DNA of 64,000 bases from Clostridia bacterium (GCA_017440755.1 JAFSGP010000015.1:18393-82392), one strand, 5' to 3'. Shown: positions 47,523 to 57,644, counted from the first letter of the stretch. Numbers and translations: made by a program. The notes: generated by a model from the sequence alone, not told the origin.

Positions 47523-48473
47523 ATGGCGGACAACCCGCAGGGCTATCACCGTCCGGTGCTGCTGGACCAGACCATAGAGGCACTGAACCTTCGTCCCGAC
47601 GGCGTGTATCTGGACGGAACCGCCGGTGGCGGCGGTCACTCCCACGCCATTGCCTCCCGCCTGACGACGGGGCGGCTGATATCCTTAGACCAAGACCCCG
47701 ACGCCATCAAGGAGGCGGGCGCCCGTTTGCAGGGCTTGCCTGCCACCGTGGTGCAGTCCAACTTCATGCATATGGATAAGGTACTGCAGGAGTTGGGCGT
47801 GGATGGGGTGGACGGTATCCTGCTGGACATCGGCGTATCCTCTCATCAGTTAGATGCTCCCGAACGGGGCTTTTCCTACCATCACGATGCCCCCTTGGAT
47901 ATGCGCATGAGCCAGAGCGGCACCACCGCCGCCGATCTGGTCGCCACGCTGGACGAAAAGCAGCTGGCGGATATCTTCTGGCGGTACGGCGAAGAGAAAT
48001 TCTCCCGCCCCATTGCCCGCACGATTGTGCGAGAGCGGGATAAGACCCCGATAGAGACCACCCTACAGCTGGCAGACCTGATTTGCCGCAGCGTGCCGGC
48101 AGCGGCCCGACGGGACGGACACCCCGCCCGCCGCGTGTTTCAGGCTTTGCGCATCGCCGTCAACGGCGAGCTGGATTGCCTGTCGGCGGCGTTGGACACC
48201 GCCTTCGATTGCCTGAATGTGGGCGGTCGGCTGGCTATCATCACCTTCCATTCCTTAGAGGATAGCATGGTGAAAAACCGTTTCCAAGAGTGGCGACAGG
48301 GTTGCATCTGCCCGCGGCAGAGTCCCGTTTGCGTGTGCGGACGCACACCGGCGGCGCAATTGGTACTCAAAAAGCCCGCCACCGCCACCGAACAGGAATT
48401 GACCGAAAACCCCCGCAGCCGCAGCGCTAAGCTGCGGTGCGTAGAGAAACTACACGATCGATACACGGATTAA
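47523..48473 (+). CDS. rsmH: 16S rRNA (cytosine-N4)-methyltransferase
   Basis: RsmH/MraW (316 residues) methylates C1402 of 16S rRNA. The N-terminal YHRPVLLDQTIEAL, SAM motif DGTAGGGGHSHAI and GILLDIGVSSHQLD are diagnostic. HSLEDSMVKNRF and the C-terminal NPRSRSAKLR complete the family pattern. It follows mraZ in the usual dcw order. Confidence 0.97.
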   Translation: MADNPQGYHRPVLLDQTIEALNLRPDGVYLDGTAGGGGHSHAIASRLTTGRLISLDQDPDAIKEAGARLQGLPATVVQSNFMHMDKVLQELGVDGVDGILLDIGVSSHQLDAPERGFSYHHDAPLDMRMSQSGTTAADLVATLDEKQLADIFWRYGEEKFSRPIARTIVRERDKTPIETTLQLADLICRSVPAAARRDGHPARRVFQALRIAVNGELDCLSAALDTAFDCLNVGGRLAIITFHSLEDSMVKNRFQEWRQGCICPRQSPVCVCGRTPAAQLVLKKPATATEQELTENPRSRSAKLRCVEKLHDRYTD

Positions 48474-48493
48474 ACGAGAGGAGGTAGACCCCC

Positions 48494-48964
48494 ATGGCCG
48501 GTAGAAACGAAGCGTACGACCTTTCCCTGTTTCAGCCCCGCGAGCCTCAGCTGGTAGCGCTGAAAAACGATGCCAAGACCACCCGCGATACCAAGCGCCG
48601 CGCGCGCCGTCAGTCCCTTGCCAACACGGTGGTCTATCTGGCTATTGCGCTTATCGCGCTGGGCATGGTGGGGTATTTCATCACCTGCAACGTGCGACTC
48701 ACCGAAATGAACAAAGCCCTCAGCGACGGACAAGCTCAGCTCAACATTCTGCAGAGCGAGCAGGTGCGGCTGAAATCCGAGCTGGCGGGACTCACCTCTG
48801 CGGAGCGTATCAACCAGTACGCTATGGACAAGGGTATGCAGCCTATTGACAGCAACCAGATTTATTACATTACGGCCCATGAGGAGGACACGGTCACCCT
48901 GGCTGAAAAGCAGGACGGGTGGTTCGGCAAGCTGTGGAGCGCCGTATGGGACTTTTTGTCGTGA
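48494..48964 (+). CDS. ftsL: FtsL-like septum protein
   Basis: The 156-residue bitopic protein sits between rsmH and the PBP gene, the normal ftsL position. It has a basic cytoplasmic N-terminus, one membrane helix (about 44-66) and a leucine-zipper-like coiled coil (MNKALSDGQAQLNILQSEQVRLKSEL, about 73-110), ending in an acidic tail. FtsL with DivIB and DivIC recruits and activates FtsW/FtsI. Sequence conservation is low in this family, so the call rests on position and topology. Confidence 0.85.
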   Translation: MAGRNEAYDLSLFQPREPQLVALKNDAKTTRDTKRRARRQSLANTVVYLAIALIALGMVGYFITCNVRLTEMNKALSDGQAQLNILQSEQVRLKSELAGLTSAERINQYAMDKGMQPIDSNQIYYITAHEEDTVTLAEKQDGWFGKLWSAVWDFLS

Positions 48965-49033
48965 GGCGGCATATTATGCGCCTGACAGCATACCTATAAG
49001 TAGGGCATATCTTGTAGTGAGTACAGGCAGCAT

Positions 49034-49076
49034 CGAGAGTTGAGAGGAGCATCTTGACTCTCGTTTTGTTGTTTTT
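49034..49076 (+). terminator. terminator-like hairpin inside the dcw operon
   Basis: The stem cgagagt (49034-49040)/actctcg (49057-49063) with a 16-nt loop is followed by TTTTGTTGTTTTT. It lies in the 161-nt gap between ftsL and the PBP gene, the largest gap of the cluster, and may attenuate downstream expression. An imperfect palindrome near 48963-48981 precedes it. Confidence 0.5.
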
Positions 49077-49125
49077 ACCCCCACCTCAAAAATTGCCGCA
49101 TAGCGGCGAGAAAGGGAGAAAAGCC

Positions 49126-51450
49126 GTGAAAAAAGAGACCAAAACACCGACCACCACCCGCACACCGACTAAGCAGATGCGCTTTCGCGCCCGCATAGCG
49201 GTGCTGTTAGTGGTGGGCGTGTTTTTTCTGGCGAACATCGTGCGTCTGGGCTGGCTCCAGCTGGTAGAGGCGGAGGATTGGCAGAAGCGTGCCGTGTCCC
49301 AGCAACTCAGCGATACGGTGGTTACCGCCAAGCGTGGCACCATCTACGATACGGATATGCTCCCTCTGGCAGAGTCTGCCGAGGTGTGGAAAATTATTAT
49401 GTCCCCCAAGAACGTGGCCGGTTGCAACTGGAAGCGGCTGGAGGGTGTGGATACCACCAAGGAGCTGACTAAGGAGCAGGGGCTGGAGCTGGTGCGGCAG
49501 CGCATTGCAGAGGGTCTGTCCGAGATGTTTGGTCTGGACAAGGAAAAACTGTACGAGCAGACCGGCAAGACCTACTCCCAGTATGAGGTCATTAAATCTA
49601 AGGTCGAATATAACGACAAGACCGCCTTCTCCGAATGGGTGGAGAAAAACGGGCTGTCCTACGCCTTCTATATTATTACGGATTATAAGCGATATTACCC
49701 CCAAGGGTCTCTGGCGTCCAACGTGCTGGGCTTCACCGGTTCGGATAATAACGGTCTGGAGGGACTGGAGGCAAAGTACGAATCGGTGCTGTCCGGTGTT
49801 CCGGGGCGCATCGTATCTGCCCGCAATGGCATCGGCGACGAGATGCCGACCACCATGGAATACACCAAGGTGGTGGACGCGGTGGACGGCTACAGCCTGG
49901 TGACCACCATCGATTCTACCGTACAGATGTATACCGAGAAGTATCTGGCGGAGGCGGTGGCTGCCACCGGCACCCTCAACCGCGGTGTGGCTATTGTGAT
50001 GGAGGTGGATACCGGCGCCATTCTGGCTATGGCGACCAAGGGGGACTACGACCCCAACGACCCCTTCACCATCGCCGACCCCACGCTGGAAACCACGCTG
50101 GCAGAGCTGGCGGACGATGAAAAGGCGGAGGCAATCCGCGTTGCTCGCCAAAAGCAGTGGAACAACAAGGCCATTACCGAAACCTACGAGCCCGGTTCGG
50201 TGTTTAAGGTGTTTACCACCGCCATGGGCTTGGAGGAAAATCTGATAAATGAAGGCACTACCTTTAACTGTGCGGGCTCCTACCGCGTGGGCGGGTGGAA
50301 CATCGACTGCCACATCAGCGGCGCTCACGGACTGCTGAACCTGCCGCAGGCGGTGTCCAACTCCTGCAACCCCTATTTCGTGCAGTTGGGATTAAAAGTG
50401 GGTGCCGGCACATACTATAAGTACTTTAACGGCTTCGGCTTTACCGAAAAGAGCGGCATCGATATGAACGGTGAGATGTCCAATGCAGGTCTGTATCACA
50501 GCGCCGCCACCTTGGCGGAAACCGAGAGCTCTCTCGCCACCGCCGCCTTTGGTCAGACCTTCAAGGTGACCCCCGTACAGGTGATTACCGCCATGTGCGC
50601 CATCGCCAACGGCGGCAAGCTGGTCACCCCCTACGTGGTGGACCGTGTGCTGGACAGCGACGGCAACGTGGTGTCCGCCACGCAGCCGAAGGTGAAACGG
50701 CAGATTATTTCGCAGGACACCTCCGAGCGCATTTGCAAGATATTGGGCGACATCGTCAATGGCGGCGGCTCCAAAAACGCCTACGTGGCGGGCTATCGGG
50801 TAGCGGGTAAGACCGGTACCTCTGAAAAGCGGGATACCGTGGAGAATGGGGACGACGTGGTCGCCTCCTTCTGCGGCTTTGCCCCTGCGGACGACCCGCA
50901 GGTGGCGGTGCTGGTGCTGCTGGACGACCCCCAGAGCGAGGTGCGCTACGGCGGTACCATTTCCGCCCCTGTGGCACAGAAGATTTTCGAGTCTATCCTG
51001 CCCCATTTGGGGGTGGAACCCTCCTACACCGAGGCGGAGCTGAGCACGCTATCCCGCATCACCCCCAACGTGGTGGGGCAGACGGTGGCGGTCGCCCAGA
51101 ATAAGGTGGCGAATGCCGGCTTGAAGGCCTCGATTGTGGGAAGCGGCGATACGGTGCTGCGACAGGTGCCGGAGGCGGGACAAAGCGTGCCCGCAGGCGG
51201 TACGGTTCTGCTGTACACCGAAGAGGTGGAGAGCAATATGGTCACGGTCCCCAATTTGTTGGGCAAATCGGTAAGCGAGGTTAATTCTTTGGCATCGAGT
51301 CTGGGGCTGAACGTGCAGCTGTCGGGACTTATCAGTAGTTCCAGCACCGCGGCGATTTCCAACCGCCAGAGTATAGCGGAGGGGCAGAAGGTGCCCCGCG
51401 GTACGGTAATAGAGGTGAATTTCTACTACAGCGATACCGCAGATGGCTGA
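49126..51450 (+). CDS. class B penicillin-binding protein with two PASTA domains
   Basis: The 774-residue transpeptidase has a Thr-rich cytoplasmic tail, a membrane helix (about 24-42), a dimerisation domain, and the transpeptidase domain. The active-site serine is S358 in EPGSVFK, SxN is at S413 (SCN), and KTG at K562 (GKTGTS). Two PASTA domains follow (about 643-710 and 711-774). It is either the division FtsI/PBP2b or its sporulation paralogue SpoVD; being the only copy in the cluster, FtsI is more likely. The start is GTG at 49126, with AAAGGGAG upstream. murE follows 19 nt later. Confidence 0.93.
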   Translation: MKKETKTPTTTRTPTKQMRFRARIAVLLVVGVFFLANIVRLGWLQLVEAEDWQKRAVSQQLSDTVVTAKRGTIYDTDMLPLAESAEVWKIIMSPKNVAGCNWKRLEGVDTTKELTKEQGLELVRQRIAEGLSEMFGLDKEKLYEQTGKTYSQYEVIKSKVEYNDKTAFSEWVEKNGLSYAFYIITDYKRYYPQGSLASNVLGFTGSDNNGLEGLEAKYESVLSGVPGRIVSARNGIGDEMPTTMEYTKVVDAVDGYSLVTTIDSTVQMYTEKYLAEAVAATGTLNRGVAIVMEVDTGAILAMATKGDYDPNDPFTIADPTLETTLAELADDEKAEAIRVARQKQWNNKAITETYEPGSVFKVFTTAMGLEENLINEGTTFNCAGSYRVGGWNIDCHISGAHGLLNLPQAVSNSCNPYFVQLGLKVGAGTYYKYFNGFGFTEKSGIDMNGEMSNAGLYHSAATLAETESSLATAAFGQTFKVTPVQVITAMCAIANGGKLVTPYVVDRVLDSDGNVVSATQPKVKRQIISQDTSERICKILGDIVNGGGSKNAYVAGYRVAGKTGTSEKRDTVENGDDVVASFCGFAPADDPQVAVLVLLDDPQSEVRYGGTISAPVAQKIFESILPHLGVEPSYTEAELSTLSRITPNVVGQTVAVAQNKVANAGLKASIVGSGDTVLRQVPEAGQSVPAGGTVLLYTEEVESNMVTVPNLLGKSVSEVNSLASSLGLNVQLSGLISSSSTAAISNRQSIAEGQKVPRGTVIEVNFYYSDTADG

Positions 51451-51469
51451 TAGAGAGGATGAATAAGCC

Positions 51470-52909
51470 ATGAAATTACAGGAATTGTTGCTTCATACGG
51501 ATATAGTGCCCGTGGCAGGGGATATCGAGATTACGGGTATCACCTGCGATTCCCGCCGCGTGACACCGGGTTGCCTGTTTGTGTGCATTGACGGCACGGC
51601 GGTGGACGCGCACCGCTTTGCACCTGCCGCCTGCGAGGCGGGAGCTGCGGCGGTGGTGGTGCAGCGGGACATGGAGCTTCCCTGTCAGCTGCTCACCGCG
51701 GACAGCCGCGCCGCTTGGGCGACTATCTGTGCCAACTGGTTTGGAAACCCCGGCAAACGGCTGCGTATGATCGGCATCACCGGCACCAACGGCAAGACCA
51801 CCACCACCACTCTCATCAAGTCCATGCTGGAGCAGGAAGGGTACAAGGTAGGTCTGATTGGCACGGTGCAGAATATGGTGGGACAGCGTGTGCTGCCCGC
51901 CGCCCATACCACCCCTGATTCCTACGACCTGCAGGCGATGCTGTCCCTGATGGTGGCTGAGGGGTGTCAGTTCTGCGTCATGGAGGTTTCCTCCCATGCC
52001 CTGCATCAGCGGCGGGTAGGGGCGGTGCCTTTTGAGCTGGGTGTGTTCACCAACTTGACGCAGGACCATCTGGATTATCACGGCACGATGGAAAACTATA
52101 TGCTGGCGAAAAAGACGCTGTTCTCCCTTTGCCGCACGGGCATCTTCAACTTGGACGACCGCTGGACAGAGCCGCTGTCCGAGGGGGTTCCCTGTGAGCA
52201 GCTCACCTATTCGGTGGACAGCGACGAGGGGGACTACGTGGCGCGAAATATCCGCCATCGGGCGGACGGTGTGGACTTCGAGCTGGTGGGCATCGGACAA
52301 ATCGGGCGGGTGCATATGCAGATTCCCGGTCGGTTCTCGGTGTATAACGGTCTGTGTGCCGCCACCGTTTGTCTGGCGCTCGGTATGCCCTTCGAGCGGG
52401 TGGTTACCGCCCTCTCTGCCGCGGCAGGGGTCAAGGGACGGGCAGAGGTGGTTCCCACGGGACGGGATTTCACCGTGGTTATCGACTATGCCCACACCCC
52501 CGACGGATTGGAGAATATTTGCAGCACGCTGAAAGCCTGCTGCACAGGTCGTCTGGTTACCCTGTTTGGCTGCGGCGGTGACCGCGATAAGACCAAGCGC
52601 CCGCTGATGGGCGAGATTGCTGCCCGCCTGTCCGATTACGTGGTGGTTACCTCGGATAACCCCCGTTCGGAACAGCCCGATGCCATTATTGCGGACATTC
52701 TGGCGGGCATGACGGATACAAAGACCCCGTATACCGTGGTGGAGAACCGCGCCGAGGCCATTCGGTGGGCGATTTCCGCCGCACAGCCGGGGGATACTAT
52801 CCTGCTGGCAGGTAAGGGACACGAAACCTATCAGATTCTCAGCACCGGTACCATTCATTTGGACGAGCGCGAGGTAGTCGCGGAAGCGCTGAACAAAACG
52901 GAGGGATAA
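51470..52909 (+). CDS. murE: UDP-MurNAc-tripeptide synthetase, meso-DAP type
   Basis: MurE (479 residues) adds the third stem-peptide residue to UDP-MurNAc-L-Ala-D-Glu. The ATP loop is GITGTNGKTTTT near residue 99. The specificity motif reads DNPRSEQP, the pattern of meso-diaminopimelate-adding enzymes rather than lysine-adding ones. HxxDRR-type C-terminal and GKGHETYQ segments are present. It lies directly before mraY with a 2-nt gap; murF and murD, often found here, are absent. Confidence 0.96.
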   Translation: MKLQELLLHTDIVPVAGDIEITGITCDSRRVTPGCLFVCIDGTAVDAHRFAPAACEAGAAAVVVQRDMELPCQLLTADSRAAWATICANWFGNPGKRLRMIGITGTNGKTTTTTLIKSMLEQEGYKVGLIGTVQNMVGQRVLPAAHTTPDSYDLQAMLSLMVAEGCQFCVMEVSSHALHQRRVGAVPFELGVFTNLTQDHLDYHGTMENYMLAKKTLFSLCRTGIFNLDDRWTEPLSEGVPCEQLTYSVDSDEGDYVARNIRHRADGVDFELVGIGQIGRVHMQIPGRFSVYNGLCAATVCLALGMPFERVVTALSAAAGVKGRAEVVPTGRDFTVVIDYAHTPDGLENICSTLKACCTGRLVTLFGCGGDRDKTKRPLMGEIAARLSDYVVVTSDNPRSEQPDAIIADILAGMTDTKTPYTVVENRAEAIRWAISAAQPGDTILLAGKGHETYQILSTGTIHLDEREVVAEALNKTEG

Positions 52910-52911
52910 AA

Positions 52912-53934
52912 ATGTCTGTTATCCACACCCTGATTATGCCGTTGACCGGCGTGCTGTCTTTTGCGCTGGCGGCGGGCATGGGCAAGCTTGTTATTCCTTG
53001 GCTGCATAAGCTGAAATTTGGGCAAACCATTTTGGAGGAGGGCCCCAGCTGGCATCAGAAGAAATCCGGAACCCCCACCATGGGCGGCGTGCTGTTTATC
53101 GGCTCTTTTGCGGTGGCATTGCTGGTGGCGGTGGTGCTGTTGGCGGTTGCCCCGGGGGAGAGTTATTTCTTCGGCACGCCCTATGAAAGCGCCCGTTTCT
53201 GGGGCGGCATCGGCTTGGCGGTCGGTTGCGGCTTGATTGGCTTTGCGGACGACTTCATTAAGGTGGTGAAAAAGCGGAATTTAGGTTTGACCCCCATTCA
53301 GAAGCTGCTGCTGCAGCTGCTGGTTTCGGGCGGCTACGGCGTCTTGCTGTATATCTACGGCAACGGACGGCTGAATATCCCCTTCTTCGGCGAGTTTGAG
53401 TGGGGTGTTTGGTTTATTCCCTTCTGTATGTTTGTGGTGGTGGCGATGAGCAACGCCACCAATCTGACCGACGGCGTGGACGGTCTGTGCGGCACTACGG
53501 GCTTTGTGGCGGCGCTGGCACTGCTTTTGCTGGGCGGTCTGGAGAGCCAGCTGCATCAGGGCTTGATTGCTTCCGCTTTGGCAGGCGGTCTGGCAGGCTT
53601 TTTGGTATGGAATCTTCACCCTGCGCGGGTGTTCATGGGGGACACGGGTTCCCTGTTTATCGGCGGCGCACTGACCGCCTTGGCGTTTGGCATTGAGCAG
53701 CCTTTCCTGCTGGTTCCCGTGGGTATTTTGTACATAGCGGAGAATCTGTCGGTGATTCTGCAGGTGGGATACTTTAAGCTTACCCACGGCAAGCGCCTGT
53801 TTAAGATGAGCCCCCTCCACCATCACTTTGAGATGTGTGGCTGGAGCGAGAATAAAATTGTGTTTGTATTTTCCGCCGTTACGTTGGTGGGGTGTGTGCT
53901 GGCGGTCCTGCTGTGGGCGCTGACCGGCAAATAA
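52912..53934 (+). CDS. mraY: phospho-MurNAc-pentapeptide transferase
   Basis: MraY (340 residues) makes lipid I by moving phospho-MurNAc-pentapeptide onto undecaprenyl phosphate. About ten membrane helices are evident. Diagnostic segments are KSGTPTMGGVLF, DDFIKVVKKRNLGLTPIQK, NATNLTDGVDGL and PLHHHFE, holding the catalytic aspartates and the His cluster. It is in tight operon with murE and ftsW. Confidence 0.98.
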   Translation: MSVIHTLIMPLTGVLSFALAAGMGKLVIPWLHKLKFGQTILEEGPSWHQKKSGTPTMGGVLFIGSFAVALLVAVVLLAVAPGESYFFGTPYESARFWGGIGLAVGCGLIGFADDFIKVVKKRNLGLTPIQKLLLQLLVSGGYGVLLYIYGNGRLNIPFFGEFEWGVWFIPFCMFVVVAMSNATNLTDGVDGLCGTTGFVAALALLLLGGLESQLHQGLIASALAGGLAGFLVWNLHPARVFMGDTGSLFIGGALTALAFGIEQPFLLVPVGILYIAENLSVILQVGYFKLTHGKRLFKMSPLHHHFEMCGWSENKIVFVFSAVTLVGCVLAVLLWALTGK

Positions 53935-53972
53935 GTGTGGGCGAGCAAGCCTTATGAAAGGAGTGTAGCGAG

Positions 53973-55166
53973 ATGGCGAGAGCGGCCGCGGCGCAAAAGA
54001 CGGCAAAACAGGCGAAACGGCGCCTTTTCAATTTGTCTACCGGCTTCGATATGTATTTCTTTGTGCTGCTGATGATTATTCTTGTCATCGGTCTGGCTAC
54101 GTTATATTCCGCCAGTCACGTGTATGCCTTCAACTACGATGGCGGCGACAGTTATTTTTATATCCGCAAGCAGCTGCTGTTTGCGGGCTTAGGATTAATC
54201 GCCATGCTGGTGGCCTCCATGGTGGACTATCACGTGCTGCATAAGTTTGCTGTCCCCGTATGGCTGGGCAGTCTGGCTCTGCTGGTGGTGGCGTATTTTC
54301 TGCCTTCGGAGAGCGGTATCCACCGCTGGATTCGTATCCCCGGCATCGGGCAGTTCCAGCCGTCGGAGTTGGCAAAGTTTGCACTGGTGTTGCTGTTTGC
54401 CCACATCATTTCTCTGAATCATAAGAAAATGAAAACCTTTACCAAAGGGTTTTTGCCGCTCATTTGCATTTTAGGTATCACCTGCGTCTTGGTCATTATT
54501 GAGCCCCACCTGTCGGGCACCATGCTGATTGGCTTTTTGGGTCTTGCGATGATGTATATCGGCGGCGTCAACGGGATTTGGCTGCTGCTCTTGATAGGTA
54601 TCGGTGCTGTGGGCGTGGTGTTTATGGTTATGGTGCTGGGCTATGAGCAGGACCGTATCGCCGTGTGGCTGCACCCGCTGGAATCCTTTGCGAACGAAAT
54701 CGTGTTTGCCGACGGCATTTCCGGTCGCGACCACGCCTGGCAGACGGTGCAGTCTCTATACGCCATCGGTTCGGGCGGCTTGATGGGGCAGGGACCCGGC
54801 GCTTCCCGTCAGAAGCACCTGTTCCTCCCTGAACCTCAGAATGACTTTATTTTCGCTATTTTCTGCGAGGAAATGGGTTGGTTGGGCGCCGTATTGGTGC
54901 TGCTGCTGTTCGCCCTGCTGGTGTGGCGCGGTTTTAAAATCGCGATGCGGGCACCGGATAAATTCGGTTGCATGCTTGCTATCGGTTTGACGCTGCAAAT
55001 CGGCATTCAGGTGGCTATCAACGTAGCGGTTGTATCCAATCTGCTGCCCAACACGGGCATCAGCCTGCCCTTCTTCAGCTACGGCGGTACGTCTATACTT
55101 ATGCTGATGGCCCAGATGGGTGTGGTGCTGTCCATATCCCGCCAATCGCATATGGAGAAACTGTAA
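53973..55166 (+). CDS. ftsW: SEDS glycosyltransferase FtsW
   Basis: The 397-residue SEDS protein has about ten membrane helices and polymerises lipid II at the septum with the class B PBP. Family signatures are GIHRWIRIPGIGQFQPSELAK and NTGISLPFFSYGGTS. Position between mraY and murG supports FtsW rather than RodA or SpoVE. A charged N-terminal tail (KTAKQAKRRLF) precedes the first helix. Confidence 0.94.
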   Translation: MARAAAAQKTAKQAKRRLFNLSTGFDMYFFVLLMIILVIGLATLYSASHVYAFNYDGGDSYFYIRKQLLFAGLGLIAMLVASMVDYHVLHKFAVPVWLGSLALLVVAYFLPSESGIHRWIRIPGIGQFQPSELAKFALVLLFAHIISLNHKKMKTFTKGFLPLICILGITCVLVIIEPHLSGTMLIGFLGLAMMYIGGVNGIWLLLLIGIGAVGVVFMVMVLGYEQDRIAVWLHPLESFANEIVFADGISGRDHAWQTVQSLYAIGSGGLMGQGPGASRQKHLFLPEPQNDFIFAIFCEEMGWLGAVLVLLLFALLVWRGFKIAMRAPDKFGCMLAIGLTLQIGIQVAINVAVVSNLLPNTGISLPFFSYGGTSILMLMAQMGVVLSISRQSHMEKL

Positions 55167-55195
55167 TTCCAACCCGAACGAGGAGCGTGTGCGGT

Positions 55196-56317
55196 ATGCG
55201 TATTTTAATGACAGGCGGCGGCACCGCGGGGCACATTAACCCTGCGCTGGCTATCGCCAACATTCTCAAAGCCGAATATCCCGATGCGGAGTTTTTGTTC
55301 GTGGGTGCTACCGGACGAATGGAGACCCAGCTGGTTCCCGCCGCGGGCTATCCCATTCGCACCATTACGGTGCGGGGTTTTCAGCGGCGGCTGACGCCTG
55401 CGGCTATCGGGCACAATATTTTGGCGGCGGTGAACGTGCTTACCGCCAGCGCACAGGCAAAGAAGATTATCAGAGATTTCCGCCCCGATTTGGCGGTGGG
55501 TACCGGCGGCTACGTGTGCGGTCCCGTACTGCGGGAGGCAATACGGGCGGGTGTGCCCACGGCGGTACATGAGTCCAATGCCTTCCCCGGTGTGACGGTG
55601 AAAATGCTGGCGAAGGAGGGGGCTACCGTTCTTCTATGCAGCGAGGACGCCCGCCGTCATCTGCCCGAGGGTTGTGACGTGGTGGTGACCGGTAACCCCA
55701 TTCGGGGCGATTTTTTGACCATGGATAAACAGACGGCACGGCAGGAGCTGGGCTTGGATTCCCGTCCGTTGGTGCTGTCCTTTGGCGGCAGCTTGGGTGC
55801 CGCCCGCATTAACGAGGCGATGGCGGAGGTGCTGCGCCGCAGCCGCGCGGACGGTCGTCTGCAGCACATTCACGGCGCGGGCAAGGCGGGCTATGAGGAG
55901 ATGAAAGCCCACCTGCAAAAGCTGGGCGTGCCGCTGCGGGGTGACGGCATCACCGTGCGGGAATATATCGATGATATGCCCCGCTGTATGGCGGCGGCGG
56001 ATTTGGTGATTTGCCGTTGCGGCGCGATGACCCTCAGCGAATTGCCAGCCGCCGGCAAGCCCTCGGTGCTGATTCCCTCCCCCTACGTGGCGGAGAATCA
56101 CCAGTTCCACAATGCGATGGTGCTGGTGGAACGGGGCGCGGCGCTGTGTATTGAAGAAAAGGATTTGACCGCCGACCGCCTATGGGAGGCTATCCTGTCG
56201 GTGACTGCCGACAGCGCGCGTCTGGCGCAGATGGAACAGCGGGTACGGCAAGCGGCGATTCTGGACGCGGACCGCCGCATTCTGGAGGCTTTGCAAAAGA
56301 AACTGAAAAATCGCTGA
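55196..56317 (+). CDS. murG: UDP-GlcNAc: lipid I GlcNAc transferase
   Basis: MurG (373 residues) converts lipid I to lipid II. The N-terminal G-loop is TGGGTAGHINPALAIA, the second G-loop is FGGSLGAARINEA, and the UDP-GlcNAc site is CRCGAMTLSELPAAGKPSVLIP with VERGAALCIEE. The ATG at 55196 follows GAGGAG; the longer open frame overlaps ftsW and is not real. Confidence 0.97.
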   Translation: MRILMTGGGTAGHINPALAIANILKAEYPDAEFLFVGATGRMETQLVPAAGYPIRTITVRGFQRRLTPAAIGHNILAAVNVLTASAQAKKIIRDFRPDLAVGTGGYVCGPVLREAIRAGVPTAVHESNAFPGVTVKMLAKEGATVLLCSEDARRHLPEGCDVVVTGNPIRGDFLTMDKQTARQELGLDSRPLVLSFGGSLGAARINEAMAEVLRRSRADGRLQHIHGAGKAGYEEMKAHLQKLGVPLRGDGITVREYIDDMPRCMAAADLVICRCGAMTLSELPAAGKPSVLIPSPYVAENHQFHNAMVLVERGAALCIEEKDLTADRLWEAILSVTADSARLAQMEQRVRQAAILDADRRILEALQKKLKNR

Positions 56318-56368
56318 CAGGACTTCCTCTCTTTGCATACATTGGGTGTGTGGAGAGGAGGAAGCGGT

Positions 56369-57625
56369 ATGGAAGCTTTAACCGTGCGCGGCGGCTACCG
56401 TTTGGAGGGGGAAATTCCCATTCACGGTGCCAAAAACAGCGCCTTGCCGCTGTTGGCGGCCACCCTGCTGGTGGAGGGCTGCAGCGAAATACATAACTGT
56501 CCCCATCTGTCGGACGTGGACGCGTCGATGGCGATATTGCGTCATTTGGGGTGCGGGGTGACCCGACAGGATACCACCGTCACGGTGGACGCCACCGCCC
56601 CGTCCCGCGCGCAGATACCCGATAATCTGATGCGGGAGATGCGCTCGTCTATTGTGTTTCTGGGCGCTATTGTGGCGCGGTTTGGGCAGGCAACCCTGAC
56701 CTACCCCGGTGGTTGTGAGTTGGGACCTCGCCCCATTGACCTGCATCTGTCTGCTTTGCGGCGGTTGGGGGTCACGGTGGAGGAATGCCATGGCACCATA
56801 CGCTGTCGGGTGGAAAAGGAGCTGCGCGGCGCAGAGATTACCTTGGGGTTCCCCAGTGTGGGGGCCACCGAGAATGTGCTGCTGGCGGCTTGTACCGCCA
56901 TGGGAACCACCGTGCTTCGCAACGCGGCGCGAGAACCGGAAATACAGGATTTATGCCGTTTTCTCAACCACTGCGGCGCTCACATCAGCGACGATGGCTG
57001 CGGCACGTTGGTGATAGAGGGAGTCCCTCGCTTGCAGGGGGTCGCCCATGCCGTTATGCCGGACCGCATTGAGGCGGCCACCTATCTGGCGGCGGCCGCG
57101 GTCACGGGGGGCAAAATTGCACTTACCTCCTGTGCGCCGGAAACCGTGTCATCGGTTTTCCCCTTGTTGGAGCAGGCGGGGTGTGTTATCACCCGCCCGC
57201 AGCCAAACAGGATACATATGCTGGCCCCCTCCCGTCTGCGGAAGATGGGGACAGTGCGCACTATGCCCTATCCCGGGTTTCCCACCGATGCGGCGGCACC
57301 GCTGTTGGCGGCGGCCTGCGTGGCCGAGGGAACCACGGTATTTGTGGAGAATATCTTTGAAAATCGCTATCGCTACGTGGACGAATTGGCGCGTATGGGC
57401 GCCCGCATTCAGGTGGACGGACGGGTTGCCGTAGTGGAAGGTGTCCCCCGTCTGCAAGGGGCGTCGGTGGCATGCACCGACCTGCGGGGCGGTGCCGCAC
57501 TGGTTGTGGCGGCACTGGCGGCGGGCGGCGAAACCACCGTAACCGCCCTGCACCATTTAGACAGAGGCTACGATGACTTGGTTGGCTGCCTGCAGGGGGT
57601 TGGCGCCCGCATCAGACGACAATAA
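56369..57625 (+). CDS. murA: UDP-GlcNAc 1-carboxyvinyltransferase
   Basis: MurA (418 residues) transfers enolpyruvate to UDP-GlcNAc, the first committed step of peptidoglycan synthesis. KNSALPLLAATLL supplies the conserved Lys-Asn pair near residue 22. The PEP-binding active-site cysteine lies in YPGGCELGPRPIDLHL, so the enzyme has the fosfomycin-sensitive type of residue. The ATG at 56369 follows GGAGAGGAGG. MurA inside the dcw cluster, between murG and divIB, is a clostridial arrangement. Confidence 0.97.
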   Translation: MEALTVRGGYRLEGEIPIHGAKNSALPLLAATLLVEGCSEIHNCPHLSDVDASMAILRHLGCGVTRQDTTVTVDATAPSRAQIPDNLMREMRSSIVFLGAIVARFGQATLTYPGGCELGPRPIDLHLSALRRLGVTVEECHGTIRCRVEKELRGAEITLGFPSVGATENVLLAACTAMGTTVLRNAAREPEIQDLCRFLNHCGAHISDDGCGTLVIEGVPRLQGVAHAVMPDRIEAATYLAAAAVTGGKIALTSCAPETVSSVFPLLEQAGCVITRPQPNRIHMLAPSRLRKMGTVRTMPYPGFPTDAAAPLLAAACVAEGTTVFVENIFENRYRYVDELARMGARIQVDGRVAVVEGVPRLQGASVACTDLRGGAALVVAALAAGGETTVTALHHLDRGYDDLVGCLQGVGARIRRQ

Positions 57626-57644
57626 CAACAAAGGAAGAATGGCT

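Noticed and set aside
54968..55195. N-terminal extension of murG
   Set aside because: It overlaps ftsW in another frame; the true start with ribosome-binding site is at 55196.
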